A stretch of 64,000 nucleotides of DNA from Prorocentrum cordatum (Eukaryota > Sar > Dinophyceae > Prorocentrales > Prorocentraceae), in NCBI GenBank assembly GCA_963575745.1, contig CAUYUJ010011237.1, positions 399,112 to 463,111 on the forward strand, in the 5' to 3' direction. The notes below the pieces were generated by a model. That model was not told the DNA's origin and ran no database searches. It saw only the letters and a list, made by a program, of their open reading frames with translations. A program made the position numbers and the translations under genes. Below, piece after piece: positions 20,805-29,398 of the stretch (the stretch's first letter is position 1; every line of letters begins with the position of its first letter).

Positions 20805-23555
20805 TTAGTCCTCCGCGCCGCCTGAGGCGGCGGAGGAAATTTGTGCCTCCACGCCACTTCCCGCGGCGGAGGCCCTGGCAGCATTCCCAATCGATTCCAG
20901 AAACTCCAATTCCTGGGTTCTGGACAACGCGACCACCTCTCCAGGCAGTCTGTCATTCTTATAAGGATGCTTACCTGCCAGCAAACGATTACGCCGAGTG
21001 TTGGCTTTGTGGTCCCTCGGGTCCTTAGGACAACCTGTAAGTAACCCACAAGCCCTGGCGCTCAAACAGGCGCCGCACTCTCGACAGAAGGTGTGGTGGC
21101 CAATTCGAGACAGCATGTGTCGCCTTGGCCCCTCCAAAGGAGCCCCGTCGACACTCGCTATCTTCTTCCACTTGGCGTGCGAGGAGAAACCCTCCCTGCA
21201 AAACTTACGCGACAGCACCAGCTTGGCCTTATAGCTGTGGGCCGGTCTGGCACACCATGCACACCTCCAGGACCCCCTGTCCACCTCCAGGACGTGCCGA
21301 TACTCGGGAGGAGGCAAAACCGAACGGCGCGGCCGAGGGCCAGGGGGCTGGGAGGCGCTCTGGTGACGGCCTGTGGTGTCATCAACTGTGCCTATCTTAC
21401 AGGTCATATCTCCGACAAGCCCGAGGACAGCACAAACCTCCTTAAATCTGGCCACCCACGTGTCTCTGATATGCGGCGGGATGGCATCTAGCTTGGCGCC
21501 GTCCTTCGCTTGAAGGTCGGCGCTCTGATTCCTTAGGTACTTGCACAGCTCGAGTCCCTCGAGCTGTTGGGCATGGGCCTTCTTGGAATGCGCTTCGACT
21601 TTGACGACGACGAGGTCACCCTCCCCAACGAACGAATCTTCAATCGCATTCCAAATTCTATGCCCTAAATCGGCATGCGGTCGTCTGGCTGGGCGGCACC
21701 AAACTGGGCCTCGCATGAAGCCCCGAACGACGGTAGAATTGTCGATCCCCACCTGTAGAGGGGCAGCGCCATGCCGCAGAACATTCAGGAAACCGTACAA
21801 TTCTGCTCTAAGCACACTTTGTGCCTGCCTAACTCCTGGAACCGTGCCATGCATTGCTTTGCGTATATTTCCATGCTGGTCGACAAAACAGAGGCCCCCT
21901 CCGAACGACTTCAACCCAGAAGCCCCGACCCCCGACCCATCCGAGTAGGCCAGTCCTGAGAGAAGGGGATCGTCCCCGTACTCTGGGCCCAGGGTCTCCA
22001 TGCTGGGCGTGACGTCCAGGAAGGGATCCCCCAGTGGGTGAGGCACGAGAGCCCTGGAAAAGAGACAGGAAGAGGTGCACGAGGAGGAGGCGCGGTAGAT
22101 GATATCAGGATAGGATTCACTTGCAGCCTGGCGCTGCTCCTGACACGCTGGGCACCCCTGGGAGCCCCAAACGTCAAACCACTCTTGCGCGGCCCTGTCG
22201 GCCGCTTCCTGAGGATCAGCAAGCTCGAGGTTGGGAACGGAGTAACCCTCAACGGGGAGAGGAGGAGTACGCCACTTGCTGATCCTGTGGATGAAAGAAG
22301 AGCCTGCAGTCGACTCCTTCTTCAAACGTTCTCGCCATTCTTTTGACCGTGCGGCTGCCTGGTGCCGTTCGATGGTCTGAGCATTGGCTTCTGCGCGACG
22401 CTGGAGACCCATGATCTCTGGGGGCTGCTCCATGAGCGCTGGGCCCTCGAGACAAAGGGCGCGGTATCGTTCAAACTGGGCGATTACGTGCTCAGCCTCC
22501 TCCCCCAAGTCATGAACCAGCCGACTCCTTCCTCCTCCGATGCGGCGCTCGAGCTTTGCTCGTCGCGCACGTGCATGCATCCAGGTGCCCTCCTGCTGGG
22601 CAGCTTGTGCGAGGAAATTACTGGCTCGTGCGGCTACCCACCGCCATGCTTCAGCACAGTGTGAGACCTGCTTCCAGAGCTGATCAAGCTGGGTGCCCTT
22701 CAAATCGTGCTGATGATCGAAGTCTGGCCACTGCGCAGGCTGCGGGACTGGTCCGCACGGCCTCTCGATTGGGAAAGGTCTAGGCTTGGCAAGCCTCCAG
22801 CCGCCTTTTGTTCGGATCCTGGACTGCTTGACTAGACGGATTGGCGAATGAGGCGCGGCTGCAGTGTCTAAAACTTCTACCGCGTCACCGAACGCATGCT
22901 GGATGCGGGCGTCGAGCACAAAGAAATCGCTGATACTGCCACCGCCGACTCCTGCACACGTGGTAGTGGAGGGGAGACGCACCACTCCTCCCACATCTTG
23001 GCACCACCACGTCTTGAGCCGAGACTCCCCCATCTCATTGAAATCTGCTTGGAATATCCACGGTATGTCATACTGCTTGATGACCGTAGCGATGGCCTCC
23101 ATTGACAAATTTTGAATCGTCCAACTTTCACGTGTCCACAAATATGCCGTGGTAATCATGCGGCCACCCTTCTGTCCAGCAGAGCACCAGCCCACTGCCG
23201 CGCGCCCAGCCGAGCCAGGTGAGATATCAAACGTATTCATGCCTTCGAGGGTAAGAACAACATTCCTTGGCACACGAAATCCAACTCCACTAGACGGTCG
23301 TCCGCCTGGGCCGCTGACGGCTGGAACCAATGCTGCTGTATGCCTGTTGAAGCTGGCCGCCTCTATGTCCTTGGCGACGGGCGCAATCAACTTATGCACC
23401 TGAAGGAACGTGATGTGCATGGGGCCCACGATCTTCCTTGTGGCGACCTCGTCCAGCACATCGATAGCCTGCGCCCAAGAAGAGCAGTTGAAGCCTATGA
23501 ACTCGAGCCCCACATTGCGAGCGCCGCCCTTGCCTCGACGACGCGGGGGGCTCAT
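20805..23555 (-). CDS. LINE-like ORF2: endonuclease + RNase H, no reverse transcriptase
   Basis: The ATG at 23555 starts MSPPRRRGKGGARNVGLEF, 916 aa. Residues about 15-245 form an endonuclease/exonuclease/phosphatase fold: FIGFNCSSW, TFLQVHKL, FQADFNEMG (residues 168-176), SISDFFVLD (207-215) and APHSPIRLV (234-242), where the usual SDHxP is PHxP. Residues 250-470 are a basic, helical linker. Residues 533-670 are RNase H1-like with candidate catalytic D539, E585, D605 and H656. The C-terminal third has several CxxC pairs (CAWC, CREC). The polymerase expected between 470 and 530 is absent, leaving only a ~60-residue join, yet the frame stays open. The same frame extends upstream to 25205, but that part overlaps ORF1 antisensibly in composition and is not coding. 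Confidence 0.85.
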   Translation of the reverse strand: MSPPRRRGKGGARNVGLEFIGFNCSSWAQAIDVLDEVATRKIVGPMHITFLQVHKLIAPVAKDIEAASFNRHTAALVPAVSGPGGRPSSGVGFRVPRNVVLTLEGMNTFDISPGSAGRAAVGWCSAGQKGGRMITTAYLWTRESWTIQNLSMEAIATVIKQYDIPWIFQADFNEMGESRLKTWWCQDVGGVVRLPSTTTCAGVGGGSISDFFVLDARIQHAFGDAVEVLDTAAAPHSPIRLVKQSRIRTKGGWRLAKPRPFPIERPCGPVPQPAQWPDFDHQHDLKGTQLDQLWKQVSHCAEAWRWVAARASNFLAQAAQQEGTWMHARARRAKLERRIGGGRSRLVHDLGEEAEHVIAQFERYRALCLEGPALMEQPPEIMGLQRRAEANAQTIERHQAAARSKEWRERLKKESTAGSSFIHRISKWRTPPLPVEGYSVPNLELADPQEAADRAAQEWFDVWGSQGCPACQEQRQAASESYPDIIYRASSSCTSSCLFSRALVPHPLGDPFLDVTPSMETLGPEYGDDPLLSGLAYSDGSGVGASGLKSFGGGLCFVDQHGNIRKAMHGTVPGVRQAQSVLRAELYGFLNVLRHGAAPLQVGIDNSTVVRGFMRGPVWCRPARRPHADLGHRIWNAIEDSFVGEGDLVVVKVEAHSKKAHAQQLEGLELCKYLRNQSADLQAKDGAKLDAIPPHIRDTWVARFKEVCAVLGLVGDMTCKIGTVDDTTGRHQSASQPPGPRPRRSVLPPPEYRHVLEVDRGSWRCAWCARPAHSYKAKLVLSRKFCREGFSSHAKWKKIASVDGAPLEGPRRHMLSRIGHHTFCRECGACLSARACGLLTGCPKDPRDHKANTRRNRLLAGKHPYKNDRLPGEVVALSRTQELEFLESIGNAARASAAGSGVEAQISSAASGGAED

Positions 23556-23730
23556 CTTAGGTGAACTTGACCATGTAGAGAGAGATGTACTGGATGTTGC
23601 GTCAGGAGGGGACCCTCTGCCGTGATCTGACTCCTGCGACGTGCTAGACTCCTGCCATGAGCCCGACCATGTAGAGCATTGAGTACTGGTACCTGTGGCC
23701 GTGGAGGCCGAGCTGCCGAGCCCGCGCGGG

Positions 23731-24993
23731 CTACAGCGGTACTGGCTTGGCCACTGCCTCCGCCCTGCGGGCCCTGGCGCGCTGCAAGGCCTCCGCCAGC
23801 TCCTTGCCAGCGGCTTCGCAACCAGCGTCAGGGCCAACATCAGCGCTGGCAGCGCCTGGCGAAGCGCCCTGGGCACCCTGCGCCTGCGCGGCGGGCTGGG
23901 CGGCCTGCTGGGCCTCCTGGGAGGACTGGGCTGGCGCCTGCGGCGGGCCTCCCTCGGGGCTCTGGGCCGCTGGCGCCTCCGCAGCCGCCGCCTCCGCAGG
24001 AGGGTCCTCGCGCATGGCCTGGGCAGGCGCCTGCGACGGGCTCCCCTCAGGGGTCTGGGGCGCGGGCGCCTCTGCAGCCGCCGCCGCCGCAGGGGGGGCC
24101 TCACGCCTGCGCTTCTTGAAGGTCTCGCGGAGCACCCTGATCTCTTCAAACTGCTCACGCTGGGACTTGAGGACGTCGGCCCCTGGCCCGAAGTGCGCGC
24201 GGACCGCCTGCTGCACCGACGCCTCGAAGGTCTGCTTGAGCTTGCTGAACTGCTCCCGCTGCTCGGCCGTGATGTCCAACCCCTCAAGGTCGAAGAGGGG
24301 GCCGTCCTCGATGACGAAGCTGGCCTCGCCTTCGCCCAGCAGGGCAGAGAGGTTGATGACCCCGCCGCCCTTGTTGGTCCCCTCGGGCTGGGAGTCCTTG
24401 CCTGGAGCCGCCAAAGCCTTCTTCTCCTGAGCCAGCTTGACCTCCGCACCCACCAGGGCGTCAGCTGCGGCATCGGAGCGGGCCTGGCACTCGTCGAGCC
24501 AGAGCTTGGCGTCGGCCAGCTGCTTGGCTCGCTTTTCCAGCTCCCGACGTGCAGCCCTCTCCGCTGCGGCCGCCCGCTGGATGCCCTCCTCCAGGAGCGC
24601 GGGACGCTCTGCAGGTGCTGGCGGGGCAAAGGCGCTCTCGAGCTGCTGGAGCGCCTGCCGCTGGGCCTCGGAGAGGGCCTGCCCACCAAGGGTCTGCACC
24701 ACCTCGCCGATCGCGAGCGGCTCGGTCCTCTGCGTGGTCTCCTCGGTTTCGTGGTACCAGTCGGTCTGACCCTTGTGGTTGTCCTGCCACCAGCCTCTGC
24801 TGCCGCTAGCCCAGACGCCACGGGGCTTTGGGGCGGGAGAGTACGATGGTCGCAGGGCCTGCCCACAGCTGTAGCACGACTGCTTGGTCTTGTAGGTCCA
24901 ACGGTATCCACATTTCTTGCATCCCACGTAGTCGGCCGAGAAGGAGATCCTTGGAGCTGGGGACTTGCCGCCTCCACGCCTGCGATCCGACAT
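23731..24993 (-). CDS. LINE-like ORF1: zinc-ribbon and coiled-coil RNA-binding protein
   Basis: I chose the ATG at 24993 (MSDRRRGGGKSPAPRISF) because an upstream start at 25083 lies in the 5' monomer; 420 aa. Near the N-terminus C-K-K-C and C-Y-S-C are separated by ten residues, a CxxC-x10-CxxC zinc ribbon. Residues about 100-330 are rich in Glu, Gln, Ala and Leu with heptad-like spacing, suggesting a coiled coil (AAAAERAARRELEKRAKQLA). The C-terminal third is Ala/Pro/Gln low complexity. Zinc binding plus coiled coil is typical of LINE ORF1 proteins that package the RNA. ORF2 starts 175 bp after its stop. Confidence 0.8.
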   Translation of the reverse strand: MSDRRRGGGKSPAPRISFSADYVGCKKCGYRWTYKTKQSCYSCGQALRPSYSPAPKPRGVWASGSRGWWQDNHKGQTDWYHETEETTQRTEPLAIGEVVQTLGGQALSEAQRQALQQLESAFAPPAPAERPALLEEGIQRAAAAERAARRELEKRAKQLADAKLWLDECQARSDAAADALVGAEVKLAQEKKALAAPGKDSQPEGTNKGGGVINLSALLGEGEASFVIEDGPLFDLEGLDITAEQREQFSKLKQTFEASVQQAVRAHFGPGADVLKSQREQFEEIRVLRETFKKRRREAPPAAAAAAEAPAPQTPEGSPSQAPAQAMREDPPAEAAAAEAPAAQSPEGGPPQAPAQSSQEAQQAAQPAAQAQGAQGASPGAASADVGPDAGCEAAGKELAEALQRARARRAEAVAKPVPL

Positions 24994-25007
24994 GGCGTGC
25001 GGGATAG

Positions 25008-25219
25008 ACTGGGACTCTGGACGGCAGCGCGCAGCTCCCCGTACAGGTCCGAGAGAAGATGTCGGGCTGAACAGCCCTGGCACTGCCGCGGACTAGGGCG
25101 GGGGGATGTGATGGGATTAAGAGAATAGACTGGGACTCTGGACGGCAGCGCGCAGCTCCCCGTACAGGTCTCGAGAGAAGATGTCGGGCTGAACAGCCCT
25201 GGCACTGCCGCGGACTAGC
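25008..25219 (-). repeat. Two tandem ~93-bp 5' monomers of the LINE-like element
   Basis: 25008-25098 and 25125-25219 are almost identical, from GACTGGGACTCTGGACGGCA to ACTGCCGCGGACTAG on plus; one has an extra TC. They lie between the spliced leader and ORF1. Tandem 5' monomers act as promoters in some LINEs; here that role is only an analogy. Confidence 0.9.
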
Positions 25220-25252
25220 GGTATCCACTTGTTCCCCTGAGGAACTCATCAT

Positions 25253-25274
25253 CTTGAGCCAACATGGCTACGGA
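25253..25274 (-). other. Dinoflagellate spliced-leader sequence at the 5' end of the LINE-like copy
   Basis: Read on minus, the 21-nt core matches the conserved leader at 20 of 21 positions; the one change is T to G in the T-run. The 22nd base (T) fits the leader's first position. It abuts, and by two or three bases overlaps, the target duplication. This shows the inserted RNA had been trans-spliced. Confidence 0.93.
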
Positions 25275-25288
25275 GGAAGAGGAGTACG
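25272..25288. repeat. 17-bp target-site duplication, 5' side of the LINE-like element
   Basis: Identical to 20731-20747. On plus it is followed by more GGA repeats. Confidence 0.92.
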
Positions 25289-25958
25289 AGGAGGAGGAGG
25301 AGGAGGAGGAGAGAAGAGGAGCAGCCTCCTCCTCACTCATCCTCACTCCTCCTCCCCCTCCTCCTCGTTAAACCTCAGCCTCCATCTTTCTTCCTACCGC
25401 CTCCGTCCTCCTCCAATATCCTCCCCTCACCCTCCTCCCGCCAACCTCCTCCATCCTCTACATCCCTCCTCCTGTCCTCCACTCCCCCCCTCCTCCTCCT
25501 CCCTCCTCCATGCTCCTCAGCCTGTTCCTCCCCTCCCCCTTGTGTTCCTCCCCCACCCCCCCCCCCCCCCCCCCCCCCCCCGTCCCCCCCCCCTCCCCCC
25601 CCTCCCCCCCCCCCTCCCCGCCTATCCCTCCCCCTCCTCTCCTCCTTCCCCTCAGCCTTTCTCCTCCTCCTACCTCCTCCTCCTTCCTCCTCCTCCTCAC
25701 TCCATCCCCTCCCCTCCCCCTTCCCCCTCCCATCTCCCTCCCTCATCCTCCCCCTCCCCTCCACCGTCTCCTCCTCTCCTCCCCTCCCCTCCTCTCCTCC
25801 TCCTCCTCCTCCTCGCTCCCCTCATCCTCCTCCTCCTCCCTCCCTCATCCCCTCCTCCTCCCCTCCTCCTCTCCTCCTCCCTCTCTCCTCCCCATCCTCC
25901 TCCTCCCCTCCTCCTCCTCCTCCTCCTCCTCCTCCTCCTCCTCCTCCCCCTCCTCCTC
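25289..25958. repeat. ~640-bp polypyrimidine tract (after a short GGA run)
   Basis: 25289-25316 is (GGA)n. From about 25320 to 25958 the plus strand is almost only C and T, with CTC repeats and long C-runs near 25554-25620. Frames over it code Pro/Ser/Leu on plus and Gly/Glu/Arg on minus and are not genes. Mirror-repeat polypyrimidine can form triplex DNA. Confidence 0.93.
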
Positions 25959-26657
25959 CAGCACAGCGACGAGCAACACGGGACCCCAAACCACCGCCCG
26001 AAGGCGGCCAACATTTCGAAGCGAGTCCAGCCCACCGCGACGAGGGAAGCGAGACGGCAAGAGCCCGACGGCTCAAGGATTTCGAGGGAGAACCAGCCCG
26101 TGGCGATTGACCAAGCGCAGCAGGTAGGGAGACCGATGCTTCCCTACCTCCACCGCTCACAGGCGCGTGGGAGAGGCTTGAAAACCGACCCCCCCGAGAA
26201 CGCTCGATAACATTCCAATCACACCAAGATACCATCCCGATAGCATGTTATCGAGATGGTATCGAGTGTTACCCGGCTCGATAACACCCGATAGTACTTC
26301 TATCGCATGCGATCGAGATGTTATCGGGTGTGATCGAGCCGGGTAACACTTCGGTAACATTTCGGTAGCATGCTGTCGGGATGGTGTCGAGGTGTGATCG
26401 GGATCGTATCGAGCGTTATCGGGCGGGCCGGTTTTCAAGCCTCTCCCACGCGCCTGTGAGCGGTGGAGGTAGGGAGGCATCGGTATCCTTACCTGTTGCG
26501 TTTGGTCAGTCGCCACGGGCTGGTTCTCCTTCGAAAGTCTTGAGCCGTCTGGTTTTTGCCGCCTCGCTTCCCTCGTCGCGGTGGGCTGGACTCGCTTCGA
26601 AATGTTGGCCGCCTTCGGGCGGTGGTCTGGGGTCCCGTGTTGCTCGTCGCTGTGCTG
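25959..26657. repeat. Large near-perfect palindrome, arms ~349 bp, centre 26307
   Basis: The left arm starts CAGCACAGCGACGAGCAACA (25959) and the right arm ends with its complement (26657). At the centre, ATCGCATGCGAT (26302-26313) is a perfect dyad with no spacer. Mismatches are scattered, by eye under roughly 10%. CTC repeats lie outside the left arm and GGA outside the right, so symmetry continues into the flanks. No protein is encoded. Confidence 0.93.
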
Positions 26658-26846
26658 GAGGAGGAGGAGGAGGCGGGAGGAGGAGGAATAGGAGGAGGAC
26701 CAGTGTAAACCCAAGAGGCATCAACGATGCTGGAATAAACCTTCCCTCCAAGCTCCCTCTTCATAGGCCCCTGGAAAGGTTCATTTTTAGTGAGGGAACT
26801 GCCACGTTGGAAGACAACTGGTTGAAGACCCTGACGCATGCCAAAA
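26658..26846 (+). repeat. Complex repeat, copy I, left part (interrupted by the DIRS-like element)
   Basis: A GGA tract then CCAGTGTAAACCC, ATCAACGATGCTGGA, CCCTCCAAGCTCCCTCTTCA and GACAACTGGTTGAAGA. The same order occurs at 55270-55485 and 57620-57860. The rest of this copy continues at 34929, so the DIRS-like element split it. Confidence 0.8.
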
Positions 26847-26852
26847 CATTGT

Positions 26853-26882
26853 TTTACACAGCACCCACACTCGAGAGCCAGG
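26853..26882. repeat. Short direct repeat X1 (X2 at 27352-27381)
   Basis: TTTACACAGCACCCACACTC and GAGAGCCAGG occur at both places. X2 directly follows A2 on plus; X1 lies 25 bp before B2. The pair brackets the A2-B2 block and may mark a recombination or insertion boundary. Confidence 0.8.
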
Positions 26883-26907
26883 CTTGAATCTATGTTAACT
26901 CGGAGCG

Positions 26908-27184
26908 TGCCTATACCTTTAAATCTTGATTTAAGAGTGCTGGGGGCAGGCGGGGGTAGAGCGACAACCCTAATGAAAAGAGGCCCCACAGAATATCCGA
27001 CGCAGCAGCGGGAGGAGACACACCCACAGGACAGCGAGCGGCTCGAGAGGAGGGGGCACCCTCCGAAAGTATCTGTTCGCAGCGGCGGTGCCCCATGTGA
27101 GGCCCGAAACTTAAAAGGCCGAGAGGTTCCTGACCGTGCCTCGGCCCACGGTCGGGCCACAAAGCCTCGCGGCGAAACCCCCAG
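26908..27184 (-). repeat. DIRS-like terminal repeat B2
   Basis: About 277 bp, near-identical to B1 (27623-27898). On plus both begin TGCCTATACC and end GGCGAAACCCCCAG. Differences are few, for example AAAAGAGGCC against AAAAAGGCC. Confidence 0.92.
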
Positions 27185-27217
27185 AGCCCATACAAGCCCA
27201 GGGGGGGGCAGGGTTGG

Positions 27218-27351
27218 GAGCCGAAACTTTGCGCAAGGAGAGGAGGGTCAAGCACGAGAGAGAAAGCGCTAGCCCTTCTCCTAAAATACAGTTGAGGCCT
27301 CTATCTGAACGTTTAAAGGGGGTGTGTAAAAGTGTGTTTAAAAACGCGTAT
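27218..27351 (-). repeat. DIRS-like terminal repeat A2
   Basis: 134 bp matching A1 (34795-34928) with about two mismatches. On plus it begins GAGCCGAAACTTTGCGCAAG and ends TTTAAAAACGCGTAT. Confidence 0.93.
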
Positions 27352-27381
27352 TTACACAGCACCCACACTCGAGAGCCAGGA

Positions 27382-27622
27382 TGGTTCAGACTATCACTAT
27401 AATCTTTCTTGTTTTTTAGTGGTTAGTGATAAATGAATTTCGCATCTTATAAGGTTTTTCTAATTTTGTCGTTTGATTGTGCTTCCCCCCCTTACTTTTT
27501 GATTTCTTTCATTTTTTGCTCTTTTCTTATCTTTTTCTTTTTTTCGTCTTCGCTCTTCTTTTTTTCCTCTTTTTTCTGATTCTTCTCTCCCTTTGAGCTT
27601 CCTATCGCGGAAGTGGAGCACA
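27382..27622. other. AT- and pyrimidine-rich spacer between A2 and B1
   Basis: TTTTC-rich on plus (A/G-rich on minus), about 240 bp. Canonical Ngaro/PAT elements have B1 and A2 adjoining, so this spacer is unusual. No frame of interest. Confidence 0.7.
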
Positions 27623-27898
27623 TGCCTATACCATTAAATCTTGATTTTAGGGTGCTGGGGGCAGGCGGGGGTAGAGCGACAACCCTAATGAAAAAGGCCC
27701 CACAGAAAATCCGACGCAGCAGCGGGAGGAGACACACCCACAGGACAGCGAGCGGCTCGAGAGGAGGGGGCACCCTCCGAAAGTATCTGTTCGCAGCGGC
27801 GGGGCCCCATGTGAGGCCCGAAACTTAAAAGGCCGAGAGGTTCCTGACCGTGCCTCGGCCCACGGTCGGGCCACAAAGCCTCGCGGCGAAACCCCCAG
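27623..27898 (-). repeat. DIRS-like terminal repeat B1
   Basis: 276 bp, pairs with B2. It lies about 290 bp downstream of the recombinase stop on minus. Confidence 0.92.
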
Positions 27899-28183
27899 TC
27901 CCGTCATCACTAGACTGGCACTTGTGCCTTCACGCTTCCAGCCACAGCTAGACACGAGCGCGGCACACATTCGGGAGGGGGGGAACGGGAGATAATTTGT
28001 GTCGCTCTCACCCACCAAAAAACCTGCTTTATATTTTCCCCGGATCTATCAAGTGTTCAAGGAGGACAAGTGGAGGACAGGGTGCACGCGCCCAACTCTC
28101 GAGGCTCCTGCATTTATATCAAAAGATATAGCTCCCGCGAAAGGCGGGGGCCTAAATAGAGGGTGGGGGCTGCGGCAGCCTGC

Positions 28184-29398
28184 TCATTGCCTTCTCGCCC
28201 TGCTGCGGCCAGCCGTAGACGGGCGGCTGGAAGGCTCCGCGCCCCCGTCCGCCATGCTCTCCAGCTGCGGCAGCACGACCTCGTCGTTCTTGGCCGCCTC
28301 GAGCTCCTGCACCATGTCCTGCGCCAGCGGCGCCAGCACGGCGTCGGAGCGGTAGATGGCCTCCGCGATCTTCTGGGCCGGCCTGCGCCAGAAGGCCCGC
28401 CCCCGCTCAAGCTGCTCGGGGGTGAGCCGGCTCCGCTGCTCGATCAGCACGTGCACCTTCGTGTAGCGCTGAAGGGCCGACGTGGTCTGCCAGCGGCCCT
28501 TCCGGCGCGCCGCCTCGAGCGAGCCACCCGCGGCGATGTAGGCCGCCGCGCCCGCGTGCCTCAGCGAGTGCGGCGGCCCGAAGTCCGCCAGGCCCGCCCT
28601 GTCGAAGGCCAGCCGCCACGCCTTCCTGTACCTGTCCTGCGAGAGCGGGAAGAGGAGGTCCCGTGGCGCCGCGCCCTTGCCAATCGCCCGCAGGATGGCC
28701 TTCGTCACCTGCCACGTGACCACGACGCCCTGGTTCGCTCCCGTCTTCACCTTCTCGCCCCGCTCTCTGCGGCCCAAGGTGAGCCCGACCTCCCCGTCGG
28801 GCCCGACCGCCACGTCCGTCTTCCTGAGCAGGCCCCAGTCCTGCTCCCTCAGCCAGCCGTCCAGCTGCAGCAGCACCGCGGCCCCCTCGTACAGCTGGCC
28901 GTGCTCAAAGAGGTCATAGAGCACGCACCCCACGGCCTCGAACGGCACCGGCGCCCCCTCCTTCTGGAAGCCCATCCTGGACCAGGACTTCAGCGCCCTG
29001 GCAGCGACGGGGAGTCGATTGCGGTGATCCTCGAAGATGTGCATGAAGCCATTGAACAACGCAGACGCCCTGCTGAAGGGTAACTGCATCACGTAGCACA
29101 TGTCCGATATGTACCCGCCGAGCGCCGCATCCCTCTCCTCGTAAGTGGAGAAGGGGAGACCGTGCCGCTTCACGTCCAGGAGGAAGGCCCTCACCTCCTT
29201 CTCGTAGATCTGATTCGTGGCGTCGTCCACGGCGTGCACCACGAGCCTCACATTGTGATGCAGCCTGTCGCTCGGCGCCTGCTCCCAGGCCCGAGCGCCC
29301 CTCTTAGCCAAAGGGGGGGGCTTAGCCGAGGTCGTCGCGGGGCCGTCCGCTCCGCGCCGCGGCATCGCCTCGCACAGCCTCAGCCCGCTCATCGCCAT
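28184..29398 (-). CDS. DIRS-like tyrosine recombinase
   Basis: Reading from the ATG at 29398 (MAMSGLRLCEAMPRRG), 404 aa. The catalytic set of the tyrosine recombinase family is present in order: R184 in GWLREQDWGLLRKTD, H277 and R280 in PHSLRHAGAAAY, W303 in GRW and Y312 in RYTK. An N-terminal SAM-like helical region spans about 60-150. The enzyme would integrate a circular cDNA by site-specific recombination. Its ATG overlaps the Pol stop as TGATG (29400-29396), suggesting termination-reinitiation or coupled translation. The frame continues open upstream to 32800; its first 250 codons are the 5' part of Pol, and the middle is a shadow of Pol. Confidence 0.9.
   Translation of the reverse strand: MAMSGLRLCEAMPRRGADGPATTSAKPPPLAKRGARAWEQAPSDRLHHNVRLVVHAVDDATNQIYEKEVRAFLLDVKRHGLPFSTYEERDAALGGYISDMCYVMQLPFSRASALFNGFMHIFEDHRNRLPVAARALKSWSRMGFQKEGAPVPFEAVGCVLYDLFEHGQLYEGAAVLLQLDGWLREQDWGLLRKTDVAVGPDGEVGLTLGRRERGEKVKTGANQGVVVTWQVTKAILRAIGKGAAPRDLLFPLSQDRYRKAWRLAFDRAGLADFGPPHSLRHAGAAAYIAAGGSLEAARRKGRWQTTSALQRYTKVHVLIEQRSRLTPEQLERGRAFWRRPAQKIAEAIYRSDAVLAPLAQDMVQELEAAKNDEVVLPQLESMADGGAEPSSRPSTAGRSRARRQ

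Larger units (their letters stand above)
20731..25288 (-). mobile_element. LINE-like retroelement copy with 5' spliced leader and 17-bp target duplication
   Basis: Minus-strand order: target duplication (25288-25272), spliced leader (25273-25253), two ~93-bp 5' monomers, ORF1 (24993-23731), ORF2 (23555-20805), a ~55-bp tail, five A residues (20752-20748 as T on plus) and the second target duplication (20747-20731). Both duplications read GGAGGAAGAGGAGTACG on plus. A capped, trans-spliced, polyadenylated RNA was therefore reverse-transcribed and inserted into a GGA microsatellite. ORF2 has endonuclease and RNase H but no reverse transcriptase, so the copy is non-autonomous and was presumably mobilised in trans. 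Confidence 0.9.

Noticed and set aside
23556-25205. Upstream extension of the LINE ORF2 frame
   Set aside because: Arg/Ser-rich shadow of ORF1 in another frame; ORF1 in its own frame has a zinc ribbon and coiled coil.
25254-26210. 318-residue Pro/Ser/Leu frame and opposing Gly/Glu frames
   Set aside because: Produced by the polypyrimidine tract; no codon structure beyond the CTC repeat.
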